DNA of 64,000 bases from an uncultured Succinivibrionaceae bacterium (lineage in GTDB: Bacteria; Pseudomonadota; Gammaproteobacteria; Enterobacterales; Succinivibrionaceae): NCBI GenBank assembly GCA_944389835.1, contig CALXNU010000001.1, positions 1 through 64,000 on the forward strand, read 5' to 3'. A model generated the notes under the pieces. The model was not told the origin of the DNA, ran no database searches, and was given only the letters and a program-made list of their open reading frames with translations. Below, piece by piece: positions 10,903 through 19,368 of the stretch. Each line of letters begins with the position of its first letter. Position 1 is the stretch's first letter. Position numbers and translations under genes: made by a program.

Positions 10903-12792
10903 TTATTCTTTCTTCAACGACAGTGTAAGTTTATTATACTTTGAAGCAATCTCCGGCTCTTGATCGATGCGATTTTTAATCCTTTTTATTGCTTCATGGA
11001 CAGATGAGTGATCTTTATTAAAAGCTCTGCCAATATCAGATAATGATAAAGAAGGGATCAAATCACGAGCAAGCGCCATAGACATAGAACGCGCAAGAGA
11101 TACAGTCTTTTTCTTTTCAGCAGATTCCATAGAAGCTACGGTCACTTCAAACTCACGTGACACACGCTCTTTAATCGTATCAATTGTACAAACTTGATTT
11201 GAAGCATTAACTAAATTAGCTAAGATCTTCTTTGCTTCTTCAACTGTAAGTTCAGCTTCACTATTTAGTTTATGTGAATTTAAAGTTTTAATTGCGCCTT
11301 CAAGCTCACGAATATTAGAGCGCACATTCGTTGCAATATAATTAATAACATCCTCAGAGAGATTAATCTTCATCTCCTCACACTTACTAATTGTAATTGC
11401 AGTACGCGTTTCCACACCAGGAGGTACTACTTCACAACAAACACCAGATCCAAAACGCGTAGTAAGACGGGCATTAAAACCATTTAAATTACCAGGTGGC
11501 ACATCAGAGGCCAAAATCAATTGACGATTTGGCTTATCAATAAACTCAGCGATAATATCAAAGAAGGCATCACGTGCTTTTGGACCTTTAATGAAATTTT
11601 GAATATCATCGACAATGAACACATCATGTTCAGTATAAAGGTCCTGAAAATGCACTTGTTGATCATCAAAAGGTGACTTTTTAATGCTCGCCATTGATTC
11701 AACATAATGACGAATAAACTCTTCAGCTCTAGTATAAATAATAGAAATATCAGAGTTTAATTGCATAATGCGATTGGCAATTGCAAATAAAAGATGCGTT
11801 TTACCAAGGCCTGATGCACCATAGATATATAAAGGATTGTAATTTGAAGATCCAGGATTAGTCGCAACGGCAATAGCTGTAGCAAAAAGAGTCTTATTTT
11901 CAGGATCTATAACGTAATTTTCAAAAGTCTTATTGGGATTTATTGGATTGCGTTTCCTAAAGTTTGGAAACATCTTCTCAATTGCCGCAAGCTTTGAGCT
12001 CTTAGCTCTTGGGGTTGGATTATGTGCTTTAATCTCAGGACGATTGGCATTATTAAAAGCTGCATTATCATCTTGATAATCCTGAAGGCTTGCTTGTTGT
12101 TGCTGTTGCAACATTTGCTGTTGAATTTGAGCTGCCATTGAAGGCATATTAAAACCCATCGCATAATTTTGCATCATCTGCAATTGTTGAGGATTTAAAT
12201 TAGGGTTAAAGCCCATCGCCTGTTGTTGCTCAGGAGTTAATTGTGCAAAACCATTTAAAAGATGGTTTTGATACATAAAATTAGGATTAAAGGCAGGCAT
12301 ACCCATCATTTGTGGGATCATACCCTGGTTTTGCATAGCAACTTGACTTTGCAAATCATGACCTTGATCAGTAAAATTTCCATTTGATCCAAGATTTGCA
12401 TTAGGCAAATTCTGTACTTGAGCCTGAAAAGGACCATTATTCTGTGAAAAGGTAGAGTTTGGATTAAAATTTTGATTCTGGTTTTGCGTCTGATTTGTCA
12501 TCGCTGGAGCTTGAGCACTGCGAGTGTTATCAGCACTGTTTACCTGAACCTCAACTCCAAATGAATAACCAGGATTTCCTAATAGATTTTCAACCTCTGA
12601 GTAGAGTCTTGCAGCATAATTTACAAAAATGCCCCAAAAATAAGAATTATTGCAAGTGAAGACAATCTTACGGCCTTCAATATTCATAACTACTTGCTGA
12701 CGAAATAATTCTAAATTTTTACGCTCTTCTTCATTATCTGTAGTCTTGAGAACTTCAGATATAGCGGTATTCCAAAGCTGAACGTAGTCCAT
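10903..12792 (-). CDS. dnaA: Chromosomal replication initiator DnaA
   Basis: AAA+ initiator that binds DnaA boxes and melts oriC. 629 residues against 467 in E. coli. Domain I spans about 1-90. Domain II (about 95-265) is a very long Gln/Asn/Met-rich low-complexity linker. The AAA+ domain has Walker A GASGLGKTHLL (about 324) and sensor segments, with VFIVDDIQNF as Walker B. Domain IV carries the DNA-binding motif NKDHSSVHEAIKRI, where E. coli has GRDHTTVLHACRKI. The start at ATG 12792 is preceded by a purine-rich AGAGAAAGAGAG ribosome site. It is divergent from rpmH across a region with box-like repeats and is probably autoregulated through them. Confidence 0.97.
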   Translation of the reverse strand: MDYVQLWNTAISEVLKTTDNEEERKNLELFRQQVVMNIEGRKIVFTCNNSYFWGIFVNYAARLYSEVENLLGNPGYSFGVEVQVNSADNTRSAQAPAMTNQTQNQNQNFNPNSTFSQNNGPFQAQVQNLPNANLGSNGNFTDQGHDLQSQVAMQNQGMIPQMMGMPAFNPNFMYQNHLLNGFAQLTPEQQQAMGFNPNLNPQQLQMMQNYAMGFNMPSMAAQIQQQMLQQQQQASLQDYQDDNAAFNNANRPEIKAHNPTPRAKSSKLAAIEKMFPNFRKRNPINPNKTFENYVIDPENKTLFATAIAVATNPGSSNYNPLYIYGASGLGKTHLLFAIANRIMQLNSDISIIYTRAEEFIRHYVESMASIKKSPFDDQQVHFQDLYTEHDVFIVDDIQNFIKGPKARDAFFDIIAEFIDKPNRQLILASDVPPGNLNGFNARLTTRFGSGVCCEVVPPGVETRTAITISKCEEMKINLSEDVINYIATNVRSNIRELEGAIKTLNSHKLNSEAELTVEEAKKILANLVNASNQVCTIDTIKERVSREFEVTVASMESAEKKKTVSLARSMSMALARDLIPSLSLSDIGRAFNKDHSSVHEAIKRIKNRIDQEPEIASKYNKLTLSLKKE

Positions 12793-13376
12793 AGCTCTCT
12801 TTCTCTAGTGATAAACTCTCAATTAAATGCCTAAAATTTTTATTGTTTTTCCTAAATCTTAAATTTTTATCTTTTAGAACTTAGGAGGCGAGCAGATCAT
12901 AACATAAAAAAAATTATCGATCTGTAACTTTTCCCAAAGATTTTTAAAATTTCCCACAGGATAACTTACTGATTAAACAAATTTTCTTTAAATTCAATTT
13001 TAAACCCACCAAAATCTAACAGCAAACATTTAACAATTGTGGGAAAATTTCCCACAGGATAAAGTATGACTCTGTGAGCTTTAGAGTATTTAAACACACA
13101 TACTTAATATAGCAATAATTAAAATTTATAAAAATACTATTAATAAAAAGATTATAATAGATATTAATTTTTGATTTTCAATTGATTATTTATATAAAGA
13201 TGGCATTTTTCTAAGCTTCTTTAAGATTGAAACAATTTTATTGAGTAAAAAATAGCAAAATAATGAAAAAATCTTTACTCAAGATGTTGACGTAAATCAA
13301 ATTCTGCGTGTAGAATTAGCGGTTCAATGAGCAGCGTCGTTTCACGCTGTGTTGCAATGGAAAACTTTTTGTAAAA
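12793..13376. other. dnaA-rpmH intergenic region: box-like repeats and candidate origin
   Basis: No gene is seen. An exact 19-nt direct repeat occurs at 12946-12964 and 13044-13062; each copy contains TTTCCCACA. The second copy also forms a 19-bp inverted repeat, TGTGGGAAAATTTCCCACA (13038-13056), so three exact boxes lie within about 110 bp next to dnaA. From about 13090 to 13270 the DNA is extremely AT-rich. In many bacteria dnaA-rpmH is oriC, and TTTCCCACA resembles TTATCCACA with two changes. It is a candidate origin or a dnaA autoregulatory region, and presumably also holds the dnaA and rpmH promoters. Confidence 0.55.
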
Positions 13377-13426
13377 GGAGGCGCAATCCTCCCCTAATTT
13401 TTAGGGGTTCCTTGCGTAATTTTTAT
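13377..13426 (+). promoter_or_regulatory. rpmH leader: distant Shine-Dalgarno next to a hairpin
   Basis: The strong Shine-Dalgarno GGAGG (13377-13381) is 45 nt from the rpmH ATG, and no SD lies nearer. Between them is a hairpin with CGCAA (13382-13386) pairing with TTGCG (13412-13416), and CCCCTAA (13391-13397) pairing with TTAGGGG (13401-13407). Folding places GGAGG at an effective 10 nt from the ATG. A competing hairpin, GGAGG with CCTCC (13388-13392), would hide the SD. The function is inferred. Confidence 0.55.
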
Positions 13427-13576
13427 ATGAAGCGTACTTATCAGCCAAACAATCTTAAGCGTAAGCGTACTCATGGTTTCCGTGCTCGCATGCGCACTGC
13501 CGATGGCCGTAAGGTTTTATCTCGCCGTCGTGCAAAGGGCCGTAAGCGTTTAGTTGTTACCGTGAATGGCAAATAA
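13427..13576 (+). CDS. rpmH: 50S ribosomal protein bL34
   Basis: Small basic protein of the large ribosomal subunit. 49 residues starting MKRTYQPNN and continuing with the conserved [20 protein letters not shown] core. The start at ATG 13427 is set by the family N-terminus MKRTYQP. An in-frame ATG exists at 13349 but would add a non-homologous extension. It overlaps rnpA by 11 nt, the usual rpmH-rnpA coupling. The leader is unusual because the SD is far upstream. Confidence 0.98.
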   Translation: MKRTYQPNNLKRKRTHGFRARMRTADGRKVLSRRRAKGRKRLVVTVNGK

Positions 13577-13931
13577 TACCTTTTCTCGCTCGTCAAGATT
13601 ATTGACAAGCGAGGATTATGATAAGGTATTTAAAAACCCGGTCCGAGTTAGCGCACCGGGCGTTTTGATTTTAGCTAAGCTAAATCAAGAACCTGAAGCA
13701 AGACTCGGATTGGTAGTATCAAAAAAGGTTTTAAAGAGAGCCGTTTGGCGCAATCGTGTTAAACGTGTAATCCGTGAAACCTTTAGGAATTCTAAAGACA
13801 TCCTACCCTCGGCTGACGTGGTGTTTATTGCACGACCAGGTATCGGGGAGATTGGTAACAGACAGCTCAGTTCCTGTGTGACAAGACTATGGGATCAAAT
13901 CTCTCGCCGGCTCAAAAGTCAGCAATCTTAA
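13566..13931 (+). CDS. rnpA: Ribonuclease P protein component
   Basis: Protein cofactor of RNase P, which processes tRNA 5' ends. 121 residues. The family signature [13 protein letters not shown] (about 62-74) and the preceding GLVVSKKV segment are present. It overlaps rpmH by 11 nt at its start and yidD by about 43 nt at its end. This is the standard rpmH-rnpA-yidD-yidC-mnmE series. Confidence 0.97.
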   Translation: MANNTFSRSSRLLTSEDYDKVFKNPVRVSAPGVLILAKLNQEPEARLGLVVSKKVLKRAVWRNRVKRVIRETFRNSKDILPSADVVFIARPGIGEIGNRQLSSCVTRLWDQISRRLKSQQS

Positions 13932-14137
13932 TGTTAAGAACATATCAGAAGGTTCTAAGCCCTCTGCTTGGACCTCGTTGTCGTTTTTATCCAAGTTGTT
14001 CGCAATATACACTAGAAGCCATTAAGGAATGGGGTCTTGCAAAAGGCATCTATTTGGGGGCACGAAGATTAAGTCGTTGCCACCCTCTTAATGAAGGCGG
14101 TATCGATCCGGTGCCGAAAAACCCACATAAGGCTTAA
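13889..14137 (+). CDS. yidD: Membrane protein insertion efficiency factor YidD
   Basis: Small membrane-associated protein that assists YidC insertion. 82 residues with the family core SPLLGPRCRFYPSCSQYTLEA, conserved cysteines, and CHPLNEGGIDPVP. ATG 13889 gives an N-terminus resembling other YidD proteins, although it overlaps rnpA by 43 nt. An internal ATG at 13931 is the alternative start. Confidence 0.93.
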   Translation: MGSNLSPAQKSAILMLRTYQKVLSPLLGPRCRFYPSCSQYTLEAIKEWGLAKGIYLGARRLSRCHPLNEGGIDPVPKNPHKA

Positions 14138-14142
14138 TTGCG

Positions 14143-15813
14143 ATGGAACAACAAAGAAATATACTTCTAATTTTATTACTAGTGCTAACTCTGTTCCTTT
14201 TTTGGAGCTGGGAAAGCGATAAGCTAACCGCTGCCCAACGTGCAGAACAAGAGGCTATACGTGCTGAGCAAATGCTCACTGATGCTGCTTCCTCAAGTTC
14301 CATCGGCAAGCTTATCAAATTAAAGAGTGATGCTTTAGAGCTTACTATTGATTTAAATGGTGGCGATATTGTTGATGCTAAGCTCTTAAAAGTTATGCAA
14401 GAGCAGGGTAAGGATGATCCTTTCCACCTCTTAATGAATAATCATGATTTCGTTTATTACGCTCAAAGCGGTCTTACTGGTAAAGACGGTCCTGATGCAA
14501 AGGCAAGACCTTTATACACTAGTGAGAAAAACGAGTATGTAATAGCAGATGATCAAAACGAAGTAAGTGCTGTCTTAACCTTCGTTCAAGATGGTGTTAC
14601 TTATACTAAGACCTATACCTTACATCGCGACACTTTAGATACCAACTCTAAAGCCTATGTAATTGATGTTTCCGCTAAGGTTGATAATCAAACAGATCGC
14701 ACTTTATCTATGGCCTTCTATGGACAATTAAAGCAGACTGTTGATAACACCGCTTTAGTTGAAAGCTCAGGCTTTGGTATGGTTGCAGGTGCCTATCGCG
14801 GTACAGCCTATAGCACTCAAGATACCCGTTATGAGAAAAATACTCTTGAAGATTTAGTAGATCTCTCAAGAGAAAACTCAAACTTAAATGTTCAAACCGC
14901 AGGTGGTTGGGTTGCAATGATTCAACATTACTTTGTATCAGCCTGGATCGGCAATACACAAGATAATGTTAATAACATCATCTACTCCAATCAAAGCGCT
15001 GAAGGTCGTGATGCAATCATTGGTATTATGAGCACTGCTCAAAATATTGATGCCCACTCTTCACATGAGTTTAAAGCTCAAATGTGGTTAGGTCCTAAGA
15101 ATCAGGATCAAATGGAAACTGTAGCACCAAATCTTGATTTAACCGTCGATTATGGTTGGTTATGGTTTATTTCCATTCCTTTATTTAAGATCCTTGAGTT
15201 CATCCACTCTTATGTTGGAAACTGGGGCTTCTCCATTATTCTTTTAACTATTGTTGTAAGATCTGTGCTCTTCCCACTTACTAAAGCACAATACACTTCA
15301 ATGGCTAAGATGCGTCTTTTAACTCCAAAGATGCAAGAGTTACGTGAGCGTTATAAGGACGATAGACAAAAACTAGGTCAAGAGACCATGCGTCTTTATA
15401 AGAGCGAAAAAGTAAACCCAATGGGTGGTTGCTTCCCGCTTTTAATTCAGATGCCAATCTTCATTGCCTTGTATTGGACCTTAATGGAATCAACTGAATT
15501 ACGTCACGCTCCATTTATTTTATGGATTACTGACTTATCAGTTTACGATCCTTATTTCGTGACCCCAATTTTATATGGTATTACCATGTTCTTCATTCAG
15601 AAGATGTCACCTACACCAATCAATGACCCTGTTCAAAGAAAGGTGATCATGGCAATGCCTTTAATCTTTACTTTCATGTTCTGTACATTCCCTGCTGGTT
15701 TAACAGTTTACTGGTTAGTTTCTAACTGCTTTACCATTTTCCAACAGGTAATTATTTATAGATCACTTGAAAAGCGTGGTTTACACGTAAGAGAAACAAA
15801 GAAGGCTAATTAA
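14143..15813 (+). CDS. yidC: Membrane protein insertase YidC
   Basis: Inner-membrane insertase of the Oxa1 family, acting alone or with SecYEG; its substrates include the ATP synthase c subunit. 556 residues: N-terminal transmembrane anchor (about 5-20), large periplasmic beta domain (about 50-330), then the 60-kDa family core with NWGFSIILLTIVVRSVLFPL and PMGGCFPLLIQMPIFIALY. It lies 5 nt after yidD. Its stop overlaps the start of mnmE by one base, indicating coupling. Confidence 0.98.
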   Translation: MEQQRNILLILLLVLTLFLFWSWESDKLTAAQRAEQEAIRAEQMLTDAASSSSIGKLIKLKSDALELTIDLNGGDIVDAKLLKVMQEQGKDDPFHLLMNNHDFVYYAQSGLTGKDGPDAKARPLYTSEKNEYVIADDQNEVSAVLTFVQDGVTYTKTYTLHRDTLDTNSKAYVIDVSAKVDNQTDRTLSMAFYGQLKQTVDNTALVESSGFGMVAGAYRGTAYSTQDTRYEKNTLEDLVDLSRENSNLNVQTAGGWVAMIQHYFVSAWIGNTQDNVNNIIYSNQSAEGRDAIIGIMSTAQNIDAHSSHEFKAQMWLGPKNQDQMETVAPNLDLTVDYGWLWFISIPLFKILEFIHSYVGNWGFSIILLTIVVRSVLFPLTKAQYTSMAKMRLLTPKMQELRERYKDDRQKLGQETMRLYKSEKVNPMGGCFPLLIQMPIFIALYWTLMESTELRHAPFILWITDLSVYDPYFVTPILYGITMFFIQKMSPTPINDPVQRKVIMAMPLIFTFMFCTFPAGLTVYWLVSNCFTIFQQVIIYRSLEKRGLHVRETKKAN

Positions 15814-17186
15814 TGGCCATAACAGATACCATTGCAGCTATTGCCACCGCGCCGGGGCGCGGTGGCGTCTCCATAGTTCGAGTTTCAGGAAGTCAAGCCC
15901 TGTTAGTGGCCAAAGCCATTGCAGGGCTTGATACTTTAAAGCCCCGCTATGCTTATTTCCGACCCTTTATGGATGGCGATGAAGCCGTTGATGAAGGTGT
16001 AGTTTTGTATTTTAATGCTCCTCACTCCTATACCGGTGAAGACGTTCTAGAATTACAAGGTCACGGTGGCAATATCGTACCGCAAAAAATCCTCAAAGCC
16101 GTCTTAAAGATCTCAGGAGTAAGACAGGCTCAACCTGGTGAGTTCACGCGCCGTGCTTTTTTAAATGGCAAGATGGACTTAACAGAAGCTGAAGCTGTTG
16201 AAGATCTAATCTCCTCAGGATCTGAAAGAGCTGCCAAAGCTGCTTTAAGTAGCCTTGATGGTGCTTTTAAATCCCATATTGATGAGCTTTTAGAAGGCAT
16301 TACTGATTTTCGCGTCAAACTTGAAGCCTGCCTTGATTTTCCAGAAGAGCATGAAGACTTCTTCGATTCTGGCGTTGCTAAAGATGAATTAGACAAAATC
16401 ATCTCTCACGCTCAAGAGGCCATACAAACTGCCCATTGTGGAGTGCTTTTAAATGAAGGGGCCAGAATTGTCTTAGCAGGCTCGCCAAATGCCGGTAAAT
16501 CAAGTCTTTTAAATGCTCTAGCAGGTTCTGACAGAGCAATCGTAACCCCAATTCCAGGCACCACCCGCGATGTTTTACAAGTAAACATTGAAATTGGGGG
16601 GATCCCAGTTACGATGACCGATACTGCTGGAATTAGAGATAATCCTTCAGATGAAATTGAAAAAATTGGTATCGACCGGGCAATTGATGAGGTTAAAAAA
16701 GCCGATCTTATCGTCTTGATGATCGACGGCTCAAAACCTGCTCCAGATGCACTTGCCACCTTAAAGAGGATTGAAGATTTAGCTCAAGGCAAGTTAAATA
16801 TCTTACTTGTCATCTCCAAAAAAGACTTACCTCAAGATGAAAGCACACAAGCTTTATTAGAAAGCACCGAATTTAAGGATTTAAAGCGCGTCTATAGTTC
16901 AACTAAACTTAAAGACGGACTTTTAGAGCTTAAACAAAGCTTGAATGAAGCTTTAGGTATTATTCCTCAAGAAGGCGTCTTCTCTGCAAGGCTAAGACAT
17001 GTCACAGAGCTTGAAGAGACCTTAAAATCTCTTACAAGTGCTAAAGATATGCTTGATTTCGGTGATTTAGTCTTGTGCGCAAGAGAGCTTAATCTTGCTC
17101 AAGATCATTTAGGCACTATTACCGGAAAAGTAACCTCAGATGATATTTTAGGTAAGATTTTCTCTACCTTCTGTATCGGCAAATAA
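15813..17186 (+). CDS. mnmE: tRNA-modifying GTPase MnmE
   Basis: GTPase that with MnmG installs the (carboxymethyl)aminomethyl group at wobble uridine 34. 457 residues: N-terminal tetrahydrofolate-binding domain, helical domain, G domain with GSPNAGKSS (about 222) and DTAGIRD, and the catalytic C-terminal CIGK. It is overlapped by yidC at its start. Its partner mnmG lies about 14 kb away in this window. Confidence 0.98.
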   Translation: MAITDTIAAIATAPGRGGVSIVRVSGSQALLVAKAIAGLDTLKPRYAYFRPFMDGDEAVDEGVVLYFNAPHSYTGEDVLELQGHGGNIVPQKILKAVLKISGVRQAQPGEFTRRAFLNGKMDLTEAEAVEDLISSGSERAAKAALSSLDGAFKSHIDELLEGITDFRVKLEACLDFPEEHEDFFDSGVAKDELDKIISHAQEAIQTAHCGVLLNEGARIVLAGSPNAGKSSLLNALAGSDRAIVTPIPGTTRDVLQVNIEIGGIPVTMTDTAGIRDNPSDEIEKIGIDRAIDEVKKADLIVLMIDGSKPAPDALATLKRIEDLAQGKLNILLVISKKDLPQDESTQALLESTEFKDLKRVYSSTKLKDGLLELKQSLNEALGIIPQEGVFSARLRHVTELEETLKSLTSAKDMLDFGDLVLCARELNLAQDHLGTITGKVTSDDILGKIFSTFCIGK

Positions 17187-17192
17187 TGTATT

Positions 17193-17226
17193 AGGGTATC
17201 TTATTGATACCCTTAATTATTTTTGT
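17193..17226. terminator. Probable bidirectional terminator, mnmE and pqiC
   Basis: An 8-bp perfect stem, AGGGTATC (17193-17200) and GATACCCT (17206-17213), with a TTATT loop, lies between the convergent mnmE and pqiC stops. It is followed by a T-rich run on the plus strand. Confidence 0.75.
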
Positions 17227-17762
17227 TTAAAATCTTGAAAAAGACTTTGACAGCCTTGAATAAAACCTGTCTTTAAACGTATCGCAAGCTCTTTGTACCC
17301 ATCTTGCCTTAAATCTAATTCTTGTTGTATTGACTTAGAAAAAAGCTCCTTACCACCTTTTTTATTTAAAATTTTAAGATTAAAGCCAACTTGGGCACTA
17401 CCCTCAACCGTTCCCCAAAATTGACTTAATTCAAGCACATAATAATATGACTTCGAGGCTAAATCATTGTTTAAAAGTTCATTGGCAAATAAAAGCTCAA
17501 GATCATCTACTAATGGTTTGGCAAAGCGATAATTTGAACTTTCAATAATTTCAACTTCAGAGGTCTTCATTAAAAGACCTCCTGCGGTGGTAAGAAAATT
17601 TGGTACTACTTCAATGTTAGAGAGTAAATCTTGTGTATAAACTTGTGGACTTACCTCTAAAGATAAACTATAGCGCTCATAATTTATCTCTTGAGCACAA
17701 GCTGTCACCATTAAACCTAAGACTAAAGTATTAAAAATGGCTAAATACTTATTTGTTTTCAT
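17217..17762 (-). CDS. pqiC: PqiC-like outer-membrane lipoprotein
   Basis: Lipoprotein partner of PqiB in an envelope-spanning lipid transport complex. 181 residues. A signal peptide ends in a lipobox-like LMVTAC (cysteine about 22). The rest matches the size and position of the ABC-type transport auxiliary lipoprotein family. It is last in pqiA-pqiB-pqiC and overlaps pqiB by 14 nt. Sequence identity to E. coli PqiC looks weak, so the call rests largely on operon position and the lipobox. Confidence 0.75.
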   Translation of the reverse strand: MKTNKYLAIFNTLVLGLMVTACAQEINYERYSLSLEVSPQVYTQDLLSNIEVVPNFLTTAGGLLMKTSEVEIIESSNYRFAKPLVDDLELLFANELLNNDLASKSYYYVLELSQFWGTVEGSAQVGFNLKILNKKGGKELFSKSIQQELDLRQDGYKELAIRLKTGFIQGCQSLFQDFKQK

Positions 17763-19368
17763 GAGTTACTCCTTTAGCTTTTGGCATCACCTCTTTATTT
17801 TGAGTACCAAAAATTACTGAGGATGGTTTTTGACCTAATTGTACTAAAGCAGGTTTTAATTCTTGGAGAAGCTGTCTTACATCCTTCAAGGTTGTATCCA
17901 TATTGCGATAAAATTCACTGTTATCATCATAAGATTGCAACATAACCCTAAAGTTTTCAAAGGCAGCAGTCATCTTAGGTAGCAAAGATAAACGTCCCAC
18001 CTCATCATTAGAGCGGGTAAAAGCATTCATGGCCTCTGTAAAAGCATTTAAAGATTTTCTTACATCATTTGAGACCCCTGCTAAATCCATATCATTAATA
18101 GATCTTGAAATTTCATTTAATCTATCATCAATGGAAACAGAGCTTGTAGCATTAACCGCAATTAAATTTCTATAAGAGGTAACTTGGCATTCGTTTTTTG
18201 TAGTCGCAAATCTTAAATTAATGCGATTATCTCCTGAAATAATACTTGATGAGGCAATAGCCGCGCATAAAGTACCATCTTTGGCATGTTGCTCTAAAAC
18301 ATCAGAGACAAACTCTCTTTCATCCCCACTAAAATTAAGTCCGATTAAAACAGGCAAAGTAGTTTTACTAAAAAACAGTTCTTGATAACTTTCAAACCAC
18401 GGAGCATCAATAACCTCACCTATTTTTACTGAATTAAAAAATACTCCAGAACCGCGTTTAATATTTCTTAAATCATTATCAATTAAGATTACATATAAAA
18501 GTCCGCTTCGCATTGCATCAGCTTGTGCTGAGTTCTGATCTGCAAAAAGCTCTAATTGTTGGTTAGTATCTAAAGGACTTGATACTTGATCATTATTTAA
18601 ATTATCAAAGGACATACCACCACGTAAAATACTTTCCACAGAATCAGTATAAACTTGTAAACCTTCAGTTGAGAGTTCAAAATCAAGTCCTGAGGTGATC
18701 CAAAAGCGCGTATTTGCATTTAAAAGCTTAGTATAAGGCTCCTCAATAAAAACTTTATATAAGATAGTGCCACTGTCCACCTCAAGTTGCGAGGATAATA
18801 CCCGTCCCACCGTAAAGCCGCGATAACTTACAAGATCCCCTGGGGATAATCTTTTAGTGGCCTTAGAGAAAAAGTTTAAAGTAAGCCCTTTATCATCAAA
18901 TAACTGCGGAGGTTCAGATAAAGCCTCAAAAGTTGTACTATATTTTTGCGAATTACCTTTAATAATTTGCAAATAAGACCCTGAAAGCAAAGTATCTAAA
19001 CCTGAAATACCAGCAGTCTCAACTCTTGGCTTGACCAGCCAAAAGACTGAATCTTCATTAAGCAAATTTTCAGTATTTGGCACCATTTGTATGGATAAAA
19101 TAGCCTTAGTATAGTTTTGATCAAGTCTGACACTTTCAACTCGGCCTACAGTTACAGAGCGCAGTTTAACTAAGGTCTTGCCTTCTTCAATACCTTCTGC
19201 AGATGAAATCGTAACTTCAATTTTAGGACCTTGTTCAATAGTATTTTTATAAAGCAAAATACCAGTCACAATTAAGGCCAAAAACGGAATTAACCAAACT
19301 AAAGAAATATGTTTAGCTTTAACAATTTTAGCTTTTCCTGCCTCTTCACTAGGTTTTTTCTCAGTCAT
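17749..19368 (-). CDS. pqiB: MCE-domain protein PqiB
   Basis: Inner-membrane-anchored MCE protein that forms a periplasmic tube for lipid movement between membranes. 539 residues (E. coli about 546). An N-terminal transmembrane helix (about 21-41, ISLVWLIPFLALIVTGILL) precedes three MCE repeats. The repeats are marked by GKTLVKLRSVTVGRVESV, GDLVSYRGFTVGRVLSS and GSGVFFNSVKIGEV. A C-terminal helical region follows. It overlaps pqiA and pqiC, so the three are cotranslated. Confidence 0.94.
   Translation of the reverse strand: MTEKKPSEEAGKAKIVKAKHISLVWLIPFLALIVTGILLYKNTIEQGPKIEVTISSAEGIEEGKTLVKLRSVTVGRVESVRLDQNYTKAILSIQMVPNTENLLNEDSVFWLVKPRVETAGISGLDTLLSGSYLQIIKGNSQKYSTTFEALSEPPQLFDDKGLTLNFFSKATKRLSPGDLVSYRGFTVGRVLSSQLEVDSGTILYKVFIEEPYTKLLNANTRFWITSGLDFELSTEGLQVYTDSVESILRGGMSFDNLNNDQVSSPLDTNQQLELFADQNSAQADAMRSGLLYVILIDNDLRNIKRGSGVFFNSVKIGEVIDAPWFESYQELFFSKTTLPVLIGLNFSGDEREFVSDVLEQHAKDGTLCAAIASSSIISGDNRINLRFATTKNECQVTSYRNLIAVNATSSVSIDDRLNEISRSINDMDLAGVSNDVRKSLNAFTEAMNAFTRSNDEVGRLSLLPKMTAAFENFRVMLQSYDDNSEFYRNMDTTLKDVRQLLQELKPALVQLGQKPSSVIFGTQNKEVMPKAKGVTHENK

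Noticed and set aside
13335-13350. CGTTTCACGCTGTG as a parS site near dnaA
   Set aside because: Only the left half resembles GTTTCACGTGAAAC; the right half does not form the palindrome.
13349-13426. N-terminal extension of rpmH from an ATG at 13349
   Set aside because: The added residues have no resemblance to bL34, which begins MKRTYQP; the stretch is better read as an RNA leader with a hairpin.
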